Source of the DNA: a bacterium
GTDB lineage: Bacteria > Electryoneota > RPQS01
Direction: 5' to 3'
NCBI GenBank assembly: GCA_016721565.1
Contig: JADKHW010000002.1
Coordinates: forward strand, 248,001-312,000
DNA: 64,000 nt
The first letter of the stretch is position 1; every line of letters starts with the position of its first letter. A program made the position numbers and the translations under genes. Shown here piece after piece: positions 18,901 to 30,291 of this stretch. The notes under the pieces were generated by a model, which saw only the letters and a list, made by a program, of their open reading frames with translations, was not told where the DNA came from and did no database searches.

Positions 18901-21468
18901 CGTGCTGGCCGGTTAACGGGAACGCCGTGGTCTGATGATCAAACGTCGCGTCCCAGTTCGAGGTCGTATGACACTGCGTGCAGTTGGTCGACATCTGCGC
19001 GGCTTCGTGATCAGGATCGGTTGTGCCGTTATAATCCGCCAAGTGGCAATCAATACACTGACTCAGAGTGCCTTCAAACACGCCGCCGATGTGGCACTGC
19101 TGGCAAGCAGTCTGGACGTGCTGGCCGGTCAATGGGAAAGCCGTGGTCTGATGATCAAACGTTGCGTCCCAATTTGAGGTCGTATGGCACTGCGGGCAAG
19201 TTGTCGACATCTGGGCCGCTTCGTGATCAGGATCCGTCGTCGCGTTATAATCTGCTAAATGGCAATCAATACACTGACTCGGCGTGCCTTCAAATACACC
19301 ACCGATGTGGCACTGCTGACAAGCAGTCTGGACATGTTGACCCGTTAACGGGAACGCCGTAGTCTGATGATCAAACGTTGCATCCCAGTTGGACGTCGTA
19401 TGGCACTCAAGACAGGCTGTCGACATCTGTGCCGCCTCGTGATCCGGGATCGGTTGTGCCGTTGTAATCGGCCAAATGGCAATCGATACACTGACTCGGA
19501 GTGCCTTCAAACACGCCGCCGATGTGGCACTGCTGACAAGCGGTCTGGACATGCTGGCCCGTTAGCGGGAACGCGGTGGTCTGATGATCAAATGTCGCAT
19601 CCCAATTTGACGTCGTATGACACTCTGCGGGCTTTGTCGACATCTGGGCCGCTTCGTGATCAGGATCGGTCGTGCCGTTGTAATCTGCCAAGTGGCAATC
19701 AATACACTGCGAGGTGCCTTCGAACACGCCGCCGACATGGCATTGCTGGCAAGCGGTCTGGACTGCTGCCGGTTAACGGGAACGCCGTCGTGTTATGATC
19801 AAACTCGCGTCCCAGTTCGCGGTCGTATGACACTCTAAGCAGGCCGTGGACATCTGCGCCGCTTCATGATCGGGATCGGTGGTGCCGTTGTAATCGGCCA
19901 AGTGGCAATCAATACACTGAGTCGGCGTGCCTTCAAACACGCCACCGATGTGGCATTGCTGACAAGCGGTCTGGACATGCTGGCCCGTTAGCGGAAACGC
20001 TGTGGCTTGGTGATCAAAGCTCGCATCCCAGTTAGAGGTCGTATGGCACTCAGGCAGGCTGTCGACATCTGTGCCGCCTCGTGATCAGGATCGGATGTAC
20101 CATTGTAATCGGCCAAATGGCAATCAATACACTGACTCGGCGTGCCTTCAAATACTCCACCGATGTGGCATTGCCGACACGCGGTCTGCAAATGCTGGCC
20201 CGTCAACGGAAACGCAGTAGACTGGTGATCAAACGCCTGATCCCATGTTTCAGTTGTGTGGCAATCGATGCACGCGGTCGGCATCTGCGTGGCCGCGTGA
20301 TCGGGGTCGTCGTGCCATTGTAATCATCAAGATGACAGGAGGCGCATTCCATAGGAGTACTTTCAAGCGCTCCGCCCGTATGGCACTCTTTGCAGCCGAT
20401 CATCACATGCCCGCCTGTCAGCTCGAACTGGCATCTCGATTACTGACCGAATGACGCATCCCAGTTTTGCGCCGTGTGGCAACCCTCACACTGATGCGGT
20501 AGCTGAATCTCCTGATGATCAGGCGTATTCGTAGTCTCATAGTCTGCCGCATGGCACGACCAGCAGTGACCATCCAAACCCGCAAATTGACCTGAACTGT
20601 GGCAACTTGCAATTTGTCTCGGGTGCCGGCCGGACAATGGGAATTGGGTTGTCTGATGATCAAAGGGCGTGTCCCAATTTGACGTCGTATGGCATTCAAG
20701 GCAGTCTTCCGGATAGCCATTTGCTTGATGATTCGGGCTTTCTACACTTATATAGTCGTCACGGTGACAAGTTATGCAAGCCGTCTCTGTTGATGTGAAT
20801 GCCGTGTTCGCGTGACAGGACACACAACGTAATCCGGAATGTCCGGCAGTCAAAGGAAATGCTTCGCCGTGAACAAAGTTCGGCGCTTTCCAATCCGTGA
20901 TCATTGTGCTGTGGCATGATTCACATGAAACAGAAAACCCAGCCAGAGTATGGCTGGGATCTGTCGTCTTATTGAAATCATCAAGATGGCACGACACACG
21001 CCGTTTCCAAACCTGCAAGTTGGCCGCTGGAATGGCACGCTTGGCAATCGATCAGGGCATGGCGACCAATTAATGGAAACCGTGTGGTTGCGTGCTGATT
21101 CTGCATGCCCATCCGCTCATCCCAACTATTGGCTGTATGGCACTTCTCACAATTATTGCCAAACTGCCCTGTGTGGACATCCGCATGGCAGGCTACACAA
21201 GTTGGTTGGAGCCTCCGGCAAAGACCAGGCTGTGTGGCAAGACAAACACGAAGAACCCGCATGGCGGCCTGCCAGCGGGAACTGAGTCAGAGTCGTGCGA
21301 AAACGGCAAAGGGGAAAGTAGGGCGACCAACCCGTTACCGTGTGGCACTTGTTGCAGTCCAGCAACATCTGGCCGTGCGGATTGCCTACATCTGCAAAGA
21401 ACTGCTGAGGCAAGTACAAGGCAGAGCGCCCAGAAGGGTACGTAGCTATGCAGGAATTTGCGGTTCAC
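12910..21468 (-). CDS. Giant tandem-repeat multihaem c-type cytochrome (many frame breaks)
   Basis: About 2,850 residues when the frame breaks are bridged; longest clean stretches are 14235-15914 (559 residues) and 12910-14205 (431). The start is the GTG at 21468 (AGGA just upstream), giving a signal peptide with FWALCLVLASA. The body is five diverged and 33 near-identical units of about 72 residues (216 bp). Each unit has three CxxCH haem sites (for example CNQCH, CVSCH, CQTCH) and three other histidines (GQH, DPDH, FNH or FDH), enough for bis-His ligation of three haems. Counting units gives roughly 115 CxxCH motifs; repeat collapse or consensus errors make this approximate. The C-terminus adds CRECH, CTHCH and CYSCH. 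It would be exported, receive haem in the periplasm and conduct electrons. The neighbouring beta-barrel suggests outer-membrane or extracellular electron transfer. Confidence 0.85.
13145..17090 (-). repeat. 216-bp tandem repeats, family A (about 18 copies)
   Basis: Coding repeats with the consensus GQHVQATCNQCHASGQYDG then LPTTCVSCH, and FNHNN before the next unit. Unit boundaries, read from the FPLTG codons, recur about every 216 bases from 13355 to 17015. Frame breaks occur within, for example near 14150, 14400, 14570, 15760, 16230 and 16670. Confidence 0.85.
17090..20290 (-). repeat. 216-bp tandem repeats, family B (about 15 copies)
   Basis: Same unit length and haem spacing as family A but with QTACQQCHIGGVFEG, PSQCIDCH, AAQMST and FDHQTTA. 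The blocks do not intermix, which suggests two separate amplifications. The stretch 18480-18700 is badly degraded, with several short deletions per unit. Confidence 0.85.
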
Positions 21469-21828
21469 ATGTCCTGACTTCAAGAGGTTTATTCTCGAAA
21501 GTCACCTATTACATCTTAAAACCATTACTGTCCATCAAATCAAAAGCTGACTTGTAAGGGTTGAATTCAAACAAGGCAACTGCCGTGCCGATTTTAGTCG
21601 GAATTGACCTCCACGAGCCAGCCTCGTGTTCACAAACTGAAGATAATACATATCAAATGATATTGCAATAGATCGGGCAATTACCAAAAATTTATAGCTG
21701 TTGCTCAATCAAAACATGAACTCAACATTCTCGACCGAAGAAAGTGTTGCAGCCAATCTAGTGATTGAATTGCCACATTACCAATTGGATTGATTTGAAA
21801 AATATTGTCTTACGTCGCTTAGTTCATC
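21469..21828. other. Upstream region of the cytochrome gene
   Basis: About 360 bases, AT-rich, with no gene that I can support. It should hold the promoter of the cytochrome/beta-barrel operon (minus strand). No known operator is recognised. Confidence 0.35.
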
Positions 21829-21865
21829 CAAGAAGCCCCGGAAGAATTTCCGAGGGCTTCTTATT
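21829..21865. terminator. Terminator after the cohesin-like gene
   Basis: AAGAAGCCCCGG pairs, with one bulged or mismatched base, with CCGAGGGCTTCTT around AAGAATTT. It lies 18 bases past the stop codon at 21883 on the minus strand. Confidence 0.7.
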
Positions 21866-21882
21866 AATTGTGTATTCAGATT

Positions 21883-22620
21883 TTACTCGCCGAAGGCTTG
21901 GACGTAATAGAACCCTGCAGAGCCGGTCGCCGTCGTGTCGAGGTATTGGATGGACAATGTTGAGTCAATAACTGCAAACGGGAATAACTCGGACAGTTCG
22001 TCGGTTCTGAAAATGTAATACATCGGTGGCTGTGTCAGCGTCTGCCCGAAGATATTCTCTGTTACGGCCTTCCAGCGCAACTGCGATTCGCTCCCTGTCC
22101 AAAAAATGGTAAGACTGTCCGGCGTGATCGGCGGCGCCTCGCACATGAATAGAGCAGGTGGAGCAAATGTGCCCGGCATGAATGTTCCGCTGGGAGCGCG
22201 CAGACTGAAGCTCGCCGTTATCGGCAGGACTCCGCAATCCCGAACCACTAATCCGAATTGAAATATCTCTCCAGGACCGGCCCAATATGAAGTCCCGAAA
22301 ATCGTGGCGCCGACTTCAAGCCACTCCGGTGCGGCCACAATGTGATCGCTGTAACGAAAGTCAAGTCCTGGACGACCAACGAGCAACGCACCCGGAGTAG
22401 GGGCAACCACCAGATCAACTTCGTTTGTGTCGTAAGTCAGATAGACCGTAAATGACCGCACTGTATCAGAGAAAGTTATGTTGGCTGAGAACATGACAGT
22501 ATCGCCAAGGTTGGCATTAACGGTATCAGGCGTGAAGTACATCTCCGTTGCCCAAACAGATGGAAGACTAGTAGTCAATACAAACAGCAAAATGGAAATT
22601 GTGCATGCCTTACGTCTCAT
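21883..22620 (-). CDS. Secreted cohesin-like protein
   Basis: About 245 residues from the ATG at 22620, which has GGAG 5-6 bases upstream and opens a signal peptide (ISILLFVLTTSLPSVWA). The mature protein begins with a cohesin-like beta-sandwich: NANLGDTVMFSANITF, then FTVYLTYDTNEVDLV, the pattern of scaffold cohesin and related adhesive domains. The last 75 residues (PDSLTIFW then LRWKAVTE, ending FYYVQAFGE) are a fibronectin-like module that recurs at the ends of the giant proteins at 41548 and 46445. No T9SS signal is seen. It lies 40 bases downstream of the T9SS protein and is probably co-transcribed with it. Confidence 0.65.
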   Translation of the reverse strand: MRRKACTISILLFVLTTSLPSVWATEMYFTPDTVNANLGDTVMFSANITFSDTVRSFTVYLTYDTNEVDLVVAPTPGALLVGRPGLDFRYSDHIVAAPEWLEVGATIFGTSYWAGPGEIFQFGLVVRDCGVLPITASFSLRAPSGTFMPGTFAPPALFMCEAPPITPDSLTIFWTGSESQLRWKAVTENIFGQTLTQPPMYYIFRTDELSELFPFAVIDSTLSIQYLDTTATGSAGFYYVQAFGE

Positions 22621-22660
22621 TCTTGCTCCGTTCGTTTTCATCGAATTGCGCATGCTCCCT

Positions 22661-25600
22661 TTAGCGGATTAAGACCATTTTCTTGAGATCCGTGAATCCA
22701 TTGACAGAGATTGAATATATGTAAACTCCTGATGCCAAATCTGTTGCGTCAAACGAAATCGCGTGTACACCAGATTCATAGTCGCGATCAGCAACAATGG
22801 ACACCAGTTGCCCAAGCGTGTTATGTACCATGATCTTGACATGACCGGGTTCTTTGACACTAAACTGTAATGTAGTGGTCGGGTTGAATGGGTTTGGATA
22901 GTTTTGATAAAGCTGATAGCTCTCAACCACCGCATCACTACCGAACAAGCCGATTGTCCCACCGCTCGACCTGGATGCACCAGTGTTATCCAGCAGTTTC
23001 ACAGAATTTAAACTGACTTGGCAATCGTCTGCAATCTCAGACTCACACGGAATGTAATTTCTGCGAGTGTTGAATTGCCTTCAAGAGTCGATCTACCACC
23101 GCACGAAGCCACCAACGACACCGACATTCCCGTCCGTGCCAATCTCTGCGGATTTTGTGAAGATTGTTTTCCGTCGAGCGTATGTCGCCGGAATTCGATC
23201 CAACGTACTCGAGCATTGAATGGTCATAGCCAAGTTTGACCTCAACAGCTTTTACGCTGTTTTCGCCATTCCCTGTTAACTCAAGCGATACCGTGAACTC
23301 TGTTCCGATAGACAACGGGAGTTGCGCTTGAGTCGAGATTGTGACATTCGAGGATTCATCCAAATTGTCAGACGACCTACGTACAACGGGTTTTGGCAAA
23401 ACGGCAAATTCCGTTTGCGTAATGCCCACCGGCGAAACTATTCCAAAATTAAGCTGAACGGCACAAGATCGTCAAAGTCGATCATTCCCGCCGGATCAGG
23501 ATCGGGGATGCCTTTGCCCACGTTTCCGTTTTCGAGAACAGCCGGTCCGATATTGCGAAATCCGCCGACTGCCGTGAAGTATACGGAAGACAACAAACTC
23601 AAATCATCTGTGTCCACCCTGCCGCGAGAGTTAGGGTCACCTATTGCATCGGCGGTGCTGAAATCGCCCAACCAATAGTTTGTAGAGAGCGATCGGCATT
23701 TTGGAGGATTGAAATTGTTTCCCCAATGGACCAGTTGCCACCGCGTCGCGCACAAATGTAACGTAGCGATAGACGTCACGGTACGAGTTTGAGTTCTCGT
23801 CGCCGTCAACCCAACCTGTCTCGGCATCAAGCCAAAACGTCTCTGAACCGTCAACGTGAGTCGTCAGCGCGTCACCGCGATTATTCTGGTTCGTGTACGG
23901 CCGACGATAACGTGCCGTACGGGCCTGATTGCGTTGCAACAAGTGTCCATCCTGCCGGAGCAACCTGTTGAAAACATCATATTCGGCTGGATTATTCCAT
24001 TGATCATTCGGATAGGCCGGGTACTCTGTAGAATGCGGGCTGCGGTAGATGCGCATTTCTTGAGCATTTGCACTTGCTTCCCACGACCAGTTCAACCAGA
24101 CACCATTGTGTGCAGGGTGAGCGTCGAAGTGTGTGAAAGAGTTTGCCGGAGCTTGATTGTCGACGCAAATTACCAACGGTACAACCGCACTCGCGTTGCC
24201 CGCGCAATCCACGGCCTTTACACTGAACGTAAACGCATCTCCGTCGGCGCTTGCAAGCGGAGCATAACCAAGCATCCAGTTCCAGAGTGTTTGCGCTTGT
24301 GTGTCGTTTGCCGGATAGTTTGAAATATCTCATGGGCAACAAGAAATCTGCCAGACCGAGATGGCTGAATACCAGTGATCCTGATGTTGCAAGACAACTG
24401 CCTACGTCAAGCGAAGACGACACATCTATGAAATCGTCGAGCCTTGTGCCGCCGTAGTGGTCAGACGCCGTGTCGTTATTGAAACAGAAATCAGTTGGAA
24501 TTGAAGTTACAACCGCAAGTGTCGGAGCTTCGGTGTCACGGCTGACATTTCCCAACACAACAACCGGGGTTCGTTGCACTCATAATCTGTCATGTGCAGC
24601 GTCAGCGTGTTGCAACCTGGCACAAGAATGCCAAAGAACCGGTTGTGTCAGGCGCCGATGGGAATACTATTGTCTGCGGGGAAGGAAGACTTCCGTCGAA
24701 GAACACGAATGTTGCTCCGCCGGGCGATGCCGTTACCCATGCCATTCCGAGATTCGATGCGGCATCACTGAACCCCGCAGTAAACATCCCTTGTGTTTGA
24801 CTCGCGTGGCCATACGCGGACGTCGGCTGCGCCGTGAATGAAGTGATTACCGGTGGAGAACAATCCACAGAAATTGCGGTTGCGCCCAAGGATACGTCAC
24901 CGACATGTTGGCCGCCCAATTGATCAACCCAAAGCGACGTCATTGTTTGGGCACCGTATTCCTGCGCCTAAACCTGTTTTCTTGACTGGAATGCAGGCGA
25001 TGTATTTATTGTAATCCCCAACACTACCGGTTCCTTCAAAACCAATATCAACTTGAACCAAACCACCGCCAAGATTGATCGCAAAGGACTGAATCAGATT
25101 CGTGTCAGTGTTGCTTGCAGGCGTAACCACCGCACCTTCTGCAGGTAGGTCCGCGACGATGTTTGCAGGCAATTGAATGGTCAACTGCAAAATTCGGCAA
25201 TCCGACCTTGCCCAAGGTCAGACAAAGAGGGGCGGTTTCACAATCGGTATTCGCACAACCTAAGGCATCATTTGCCATCAAGAGGTTCAGGTCAGAGCAG
25301 CCATTCAGATTTGGATTCTGATCCACATTCCAAATTGCCGCTCCGGGAATTTCGTAGGTGCCCGGAAAGCCAAAATTTGCTGCATAGTCAGAATAGCAAT
25401 TGCTATCCCAAAATGCCCTGAAGTGTTGTCAAATGTATTGACCGTATTGGAAGCTTATTCCCATGATTGAAGCGGTGGCAATTGTGCCGGGCTAACTCTT
25501 GATATGTCCACGCCCCGCGCCCAATTCGATACTTCGCTGTTCGCAAACGAAAGATTGAGATTTCCTCCGTCTACATAGGCGTACATGCCGACGCTACCCG

Positions 25601-27878
25601 TCGCAGCATCACCAATAATCTCAACGTCGGAAATCGTGAATGTTTCATTGTCATCAAGTACGCGACCAGCCTCACGTCCGTTCAGTTCAACTTGATCTTC
25701 ATAGACTTGCGGGAAACTCGTGGCTTGTGCGAGCGCACTTGAACTTGAATTGAGTCTAATGCCAATTTTTGCGACCGATGAATGTACAAGGCTCGCCTCG
25801 AATCGCCCGCCGGTGATGGAACCATCCGTATCTATGCTGTAGACGCCGGCCTGGCCATTGAAAGTAGATGTATTTACGATGTCAACTGATGCCGATTGAA
25901 ACAGCAAAATACTCGAAGCGACATAGACGGCTCCAGTCCATCAATGCCAGTAACCGAGCTGTTTGTAACAGTTCCAATTGCACCTGAGCTGTACTGAATG
26001 CCGTTCTGGACAACAACTGTGGTGGGTCCCTGGCCAATCACATTCACACTATCACAATCAACTGTCGTTCCGGCACCCGTGAACGACGTTCCGTTCTTTT
26101 GAAAACCTGAAATCGTAACATTATTGACGCTTACATAATATTGATTAGCGTCGTTGTGATTTACGGAAATGCCGACACCCTGTTGATTGCCATTCAGCGG
26201 TGTGTCGCGTACGTTTATGATTCTAACGTTATCCAGGCTTCCGGCAGAATTCCAGAATGCCACACCAATCATGCGTGAGTTGTTCGCACCGCGCGCATTT
26301 CCATCAATCGTCAGATTTGAAATGTGCGCCGTAGAGCCGTGGAGAAACAAAATCGGTCGATTGGGGCCACCCGCAAAATAGATATGCGGCATCGTAGTAT
26401 TCGGAGCACGAATGATCGTACTGTCCGGCCCGGCACCAATAATCGTAAAATTTGTATATCCAATGGGATGAATCTGCCCGAGATAGACGCCTGCAAGCAA
26501 GTGAATTGTACCATTCGACATTGCGCTCATGGCAATAGGAATGGACCCAAAAGCCGTGTATCCCCAAACGAGCTTCAGATTGTTCGCGGTATTGTACAGG
26601 TCCACATTAGACTGACTCGTCCAACTATCATCTACCCACACTTCGTCAGGTACAAACCCTTTTGAAGCTGCACAAGTGTTCTCGCTGCTGATCTCAGGAT
26701 AGTGCTCGCCATTGCTGTACACCCAGCCGCCACCGGTATGTTGAGTCGCCGCGATCCAATATGCGCCGTTGCCGATTTCGGTTTTGTATTGAACATTGTC
26801 CAGAGCGCTCAGGCTCATAACCGCGTAGGCGCTCGATTGCCAATCTTCATCAGTGGAATTTGCCCATAACTAAAGCTAAACGCGCCTGTACTGAACTGGC
26901 TGTCCATAAGACGCTGCGTCAAGAACAGGACGTCACTCGGTAGTGCCGCTGGCATTAAAGGCGTCGAGCAAACCCGTCACACCAAGGGTGTACCACCAGT
27001 AATTTACATTGGCGTAATCCGGATCCCAACCGGCATCGTCCATAACATCAAACAAGCCAGGGTTGTCGTTGAATGAATCCTGCCAGAGCACTTCTGCTAT
27101 ATCATCTGCGTTTTTGATCGTATGGCGCTCCGTAGCGGTCATAAAGCAACTGCGCGACCACGGCGAAGTTTCCGATATCCCAGCCGATCAACCCATTCGG
27201 GTAGCCTTGAGTGACTCCGCGCAAATCCCTGATTGCGGAAGCAAGCATGGTCGCCGAACCTGCCTGCAAGATGCGCTCATCATATTTCGTCTTCGCGCCG
27301 TCGGCATAAATCGAAGTTGGACTAACAACTGAATCGTATAGGGCGTCAAACAAAATCAAGAACTGCATATCGCCCGACGTACGAATATCTGAAGATCCGG
27401 GCGCAATCATTTCGTTCGCCGCATCCAACATCGCTGTCCAAAGACTCGGGTCGCCTGTTCGCAGATAGGCATGGTACACGCCAAGAGCAGTTGGACCGTA
27501 CAAGTTGCGCGGGCTTGGTTCCACTGAATGTGCAAGAGGATCAGTATTCCAATTCAGCATCCAATCCCAACCACCATCATCCGGATCATCGGGTGATTCG
27601 TTGACACCGTTCATGCCATTGCCTGCATTGTCTTCCGTCACGTCAGCTTGTAGTTGGCGTAAGTATAAACCAGCATTGTCTAATGTTGAAAGCCAGTCAA
27701 CAAGATCACCCGGTTCATCTAATGCTCGGACGCGTTCGGGACTCATCGTTGCAAACGACGGTTCCCAAACAGTCGCATCAACGCGCATGGCAATGGGTTT
27801 GGCGTTCATTCCGGCCCACACCGAAGTACACATCAGAAGTGGTGAAATACGCAGAATCCAACTTGATATCGAATTTGT
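22661..27878 (-). CDS. Giant secreted beta-helix protein with T9SS sorting domain (many frame breaks)
   Basis: About 1,740 residues when roughly ten frame breaks are bridged. Start at ATG 27878 with a signal peptide (WILRISPLLMCTSVWA). Order of regions: an alpha-helical part (TALGVYHAYLRTGDPSLW; 26930-27800), a right-handed beta-helix like pectin lyases (IGAGPDSTIIRAPN, ISNLTIDGNARGAN; about 25455-26820), beta-rich domains, a dockerin-like stretch (GDPNSRGRVDTDDLSLL; 23438-23700), a cohesin-like domain (VKAVEVKLGYDHSMLEYVG; 23043-23430) and the type IX sorting domain (YQNYPNPFNPTTTLQFSV; 22661-22900). T9SS cargo is exported across the outer membrane and attached to the surface. The helical and beta-helix parts suggest a polysaccharide or pectate substrate, which is inference. 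Confidence 0.7.
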
Positions 27879-28412
27879 CATTACGGTGTGGCCTTGAACC
27901 ATCTAAACATATTGCGGGGGTTATCCAACTGTCATCTTAGCAAACTACACAGACCCATCAGACAAGCGTTGAATTCTCAAAAGCGTGCTATCTTGCCTGG
28001 AGACTAACTTATCCATACTTTTCAGCCGCATTAAATGCTCGGCGGCAAAGTCTTTGTGCCCAAAATTAGAATCTTTACTATTCTGGAAGATTCTCTTAAT
28101 TTAGGGCCAACATCAAGTTAAGTCAACAGGAAACAGGGAGAAAACCAAATATGCTTGGGCGTGTCAGTATCGCTATTGCTGAGTGGGTATAGGTTTAGAA
28201 GATGATGCGGTTGGTAAGATTGCCATTATATCCGATTAGCCTCCGTGTTCCCGAAGATCGTTGTATACTGCGAATTTGCGAATTGCAACGTTTATACGCA
28301 GTGGACATCTTCGAGCACCATATCGCAACAAAATGGCTGAATCTTCGCTGCAACCAGCTCACTTGATTTTATGGTGGAACCGAATGCCTGAGTGTAAGTC
28401 CTTTTAATAAGC
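27879..28412. other. Intergenic region without recognised features
   Basis: I see no supported gene, tRNA or repeat here. It precedes the minus-strand T9SS gene and should contain its promoter. Confidence 0.35.
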
Positions 28413-28441
28413 AAAGCCCTTAAGTACACCTTAAGGGCTTC
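28413..28441 (-). terminator. Terminator of the M49 peptidase gene
   Basis: AAGCCCTTAAG (28414-28424) pairs with CTTAAGGGCTT (28430-28440). On the minus strand it follows the stop codon at 28471 by about 30 bases and leads into TTGCTTATT. Confidence 0.65.
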
Positions 28442-28470
28442 TAATTAAAATATGATATCTGATTGACTGG

Positions 28471-30291
28471 CTAATCCAAAAGCTTTGCAGTGTATCTCGC
28501 TTGGTCAACAAATGAAGGCGGATACTCAAGCTCCGCAAGATAATTTTCGCCATTCCGTTTGATACGCGGGAAGATTAAGCCGCGACCCAACGGGAATGAG
28601 GCCATGCGGGCTTCCACATCATCGCGCATCGGATCGGTGAAGCAATAGGTTTCGCGAAGTTTTGTCGCGGCAGCTTTGTCACCGGCGGCTTTTGTGTCGC
28701 CGACAATTCCCAGCAGCGCGGCCACCAACTCATCAATTCTCGCTAAGCGCAGACGGAATTTCTTCTTGCCGTCTTCCATAACATCCTCAACGCCGCCATT
28801 CTGCACAAAATAGTGCCACATGAAGTTGCGAGCTTTCACATGCGCTTGTTCGGGAAGGAAACGCAATCCACCAACCATGCTGATAACCATTCCATAATGA
28901 CCCGCTTCAGCTGTCTTCATTGAGAACACCCCATCGCGCGCCATTTGCGGCATCGCCCACATTCCGAATAGCTCGGCACGCGCTTCTTCAAGCGGAGAGT
29001 ACTCGGCTTCAAGCAATTCGCGCGCTTCCTTACCGGCGTGCTCAGGTGCCATAGCTCCGGTCGTGTGACCGAGTTCATGCAGCGCCGAGTGAATCTGCGT
29101 TGCTTCAAACATCAGATCCCCGTATTCCGCAAAGACATCCTTTGGCAGGAACTCTTTTGCAATCATTTCGCCCGACAGCGAATAGATTGCTTTGCCCGTA
29201 TTGCGGTAGACCATATTGACCGAGCCGACATTATCAACGACCCAATGATCGTTTGGAAGCGACTGCGCGACAATCGTCATCGGGCTGTTTACATAGTCAC
29301 CGCTCCAATTCAGCACATCGACAAACCGCAGATGCGGGAGTTTGTCTTTGTCGATCTGCATCTTGCGGTGCTTCCACGGAGCAGTTGCTTCCAAACCCGG
29401 TAAACGATCCACCAGCGCTTGTAGCGTGCTTTGGGCTTCGTTATTCTCGACCATTATCGCCGCAGCCGCTTCGCCGCGCGCATTCTTCCAATTGTCAAGA
29501 TAGACTTCAAGCGCCGAGCTGAGAATCAAATCAATCGGCGAGCCGTGTCGAATCCACATGAAGTCGGCGATGCGACGCGACTCGTTCGTGCCGTGGCGGA
29601 CTTCTTCAATCTTGCTGTCAAGATAGAGCCGCAAGCCGGTGTGAGTCGTCAAATCACGAGCTTTGATGAGGTGATCGAGTACAGGCTTCAGTGTTGCCTT
29701 GTACTTCACTTCATTTAGCTGTCCGACGACCTTACCGTTTGGTCTGGAGAAGCTTGAGTTGACCACATTGGCTTCTGCACCGAGTGCCTTCCACTCGTCC
29801 TCAGACATATCCTGTGGATAAAATCCGGCCTTGTCCGGCGTGGCGAGGCCCTCAAACATAAATGTCTCTGCCGCCGAATATTCAGCTTCAAGGACTCCGC
29901 CACCGGCCTTCTTCACCAGCTCTTTGACTTCGTCTTTGGTAAGAGCCAGCAAGTGATTCTTGCGCGGAAGCAAACTGTATGGGCTGTTTTGCAGATTGAG
30001 TATCGTCAGGTAATTTGAAATCGTCTCAGCCTGCGCTGGCGAGGCAACTTTTAACAAGCTCTTTAGCAAATGCTCGATCTTTTGCGTCTGCGGTTCAAAC
30101 TGGTCACGGTAGATGGGATTCAAAAGGTCCACAGCATCAGAGAGGTGGCCGAGGACCTGAATATCATTTTCGGACAGACCTTTCAGGCTGAACTCAACTT
30201 GTGCGAGCGCCGCTTGGCGCGGACTTTCATCTTTTTGCTGATAGGGTACAAATTTTACGGTTGACTTATTGTTGTCCACGAGGGGCTCCAT
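28471..30291 (-). CDS. M49 dipeptidyl peptidase III-like metallopeptidase with HExxH motif
   Basis: 606 residues from the ATG at 30291. The upstream in-frame extension to 30429 lacks homology, so I left it out, although no Shine-Dalgarno marks 30291. HELGH at residues 405-409 and EEARAE at 435-440 give the zinc ligands His, His and Glu. Classical DPP III has the hexapeptide HELLGH; the pentapeptide form is known in Caldithrix abyssi. LRFVDVLNWSGDYVNSPMT before it fits the upper catalytic lobe. The family removes dipeptides from the N-termini of short peptides. No signal peptide is evident in this reading, so it is probably cytoplasmic. It is divergent from the OPT genes and likely part of the same peptide-use island. 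Confidence 0.85.
   Translation of the reverse strand: MEPLVDNNKSTVKFVPYQQKDESPRQAALAQVEFSLKGLSENDIQVLGHLSDAVDLLNPIYRDQFEPQTQKIEHLLKSLLKVASPAQAETISNYLTILNLQNSPYSLLPRKNHLLALTKDEVKELVKKAGGGVLEAEYSAAETFMFEGLATPDKAGFYPQDMSEDEWKALGAEANVVNSSFSRPNGKVVGQLNEVKYKATLKPVLDHLIKARDLTTHTGLRLYLDSKIEEVRHGTNESRRIADFMWIRHGSPIDLILSSALEVYLDNWKNARGEAAAAIMVENNEAQSTLQALVDRLPGLEATAPWKHRKMQIDKDKLPHLRFVDVLNWSGDYVNSPMTIVAQSLPNDHWVVDNVGSVNMVYRNTGKAIYSLSGEMIAKEFLPKDVFAEYGDLMFEATQIHSALHELGHTTGAMAPEHAGKEARELLEAEYSPLEEARAELFGMWAMPQMARDGVFSMKTAEAGHYGMVISMVGGLRFLPEQAHVKARNFMWHYFVQNGGVEDVMEDGKKKFRLRLARIDELVAALLGIVGDTKAAGDKAAATKLRETYCFTDPMRDDVEARMASFPLGRGLIFPRIKRNGENYLAELEYPPSFVDQARYTAKLLD

Noticed and set aside
13315..19838. Many plus-strand open frames of 60-215 codons opposite the cytochrome
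   Set aside because: They recur with the 216-bp repeat, are rich in Arg, Ser and Gly, and have no domain. They are antisense shadows of the CxxCH repeats.
13145..20290. Regular repeats resembling a CRISPR array
   Set aside because: The period is 216 bp with coding continuity and no unique spacers between short identical repeats.
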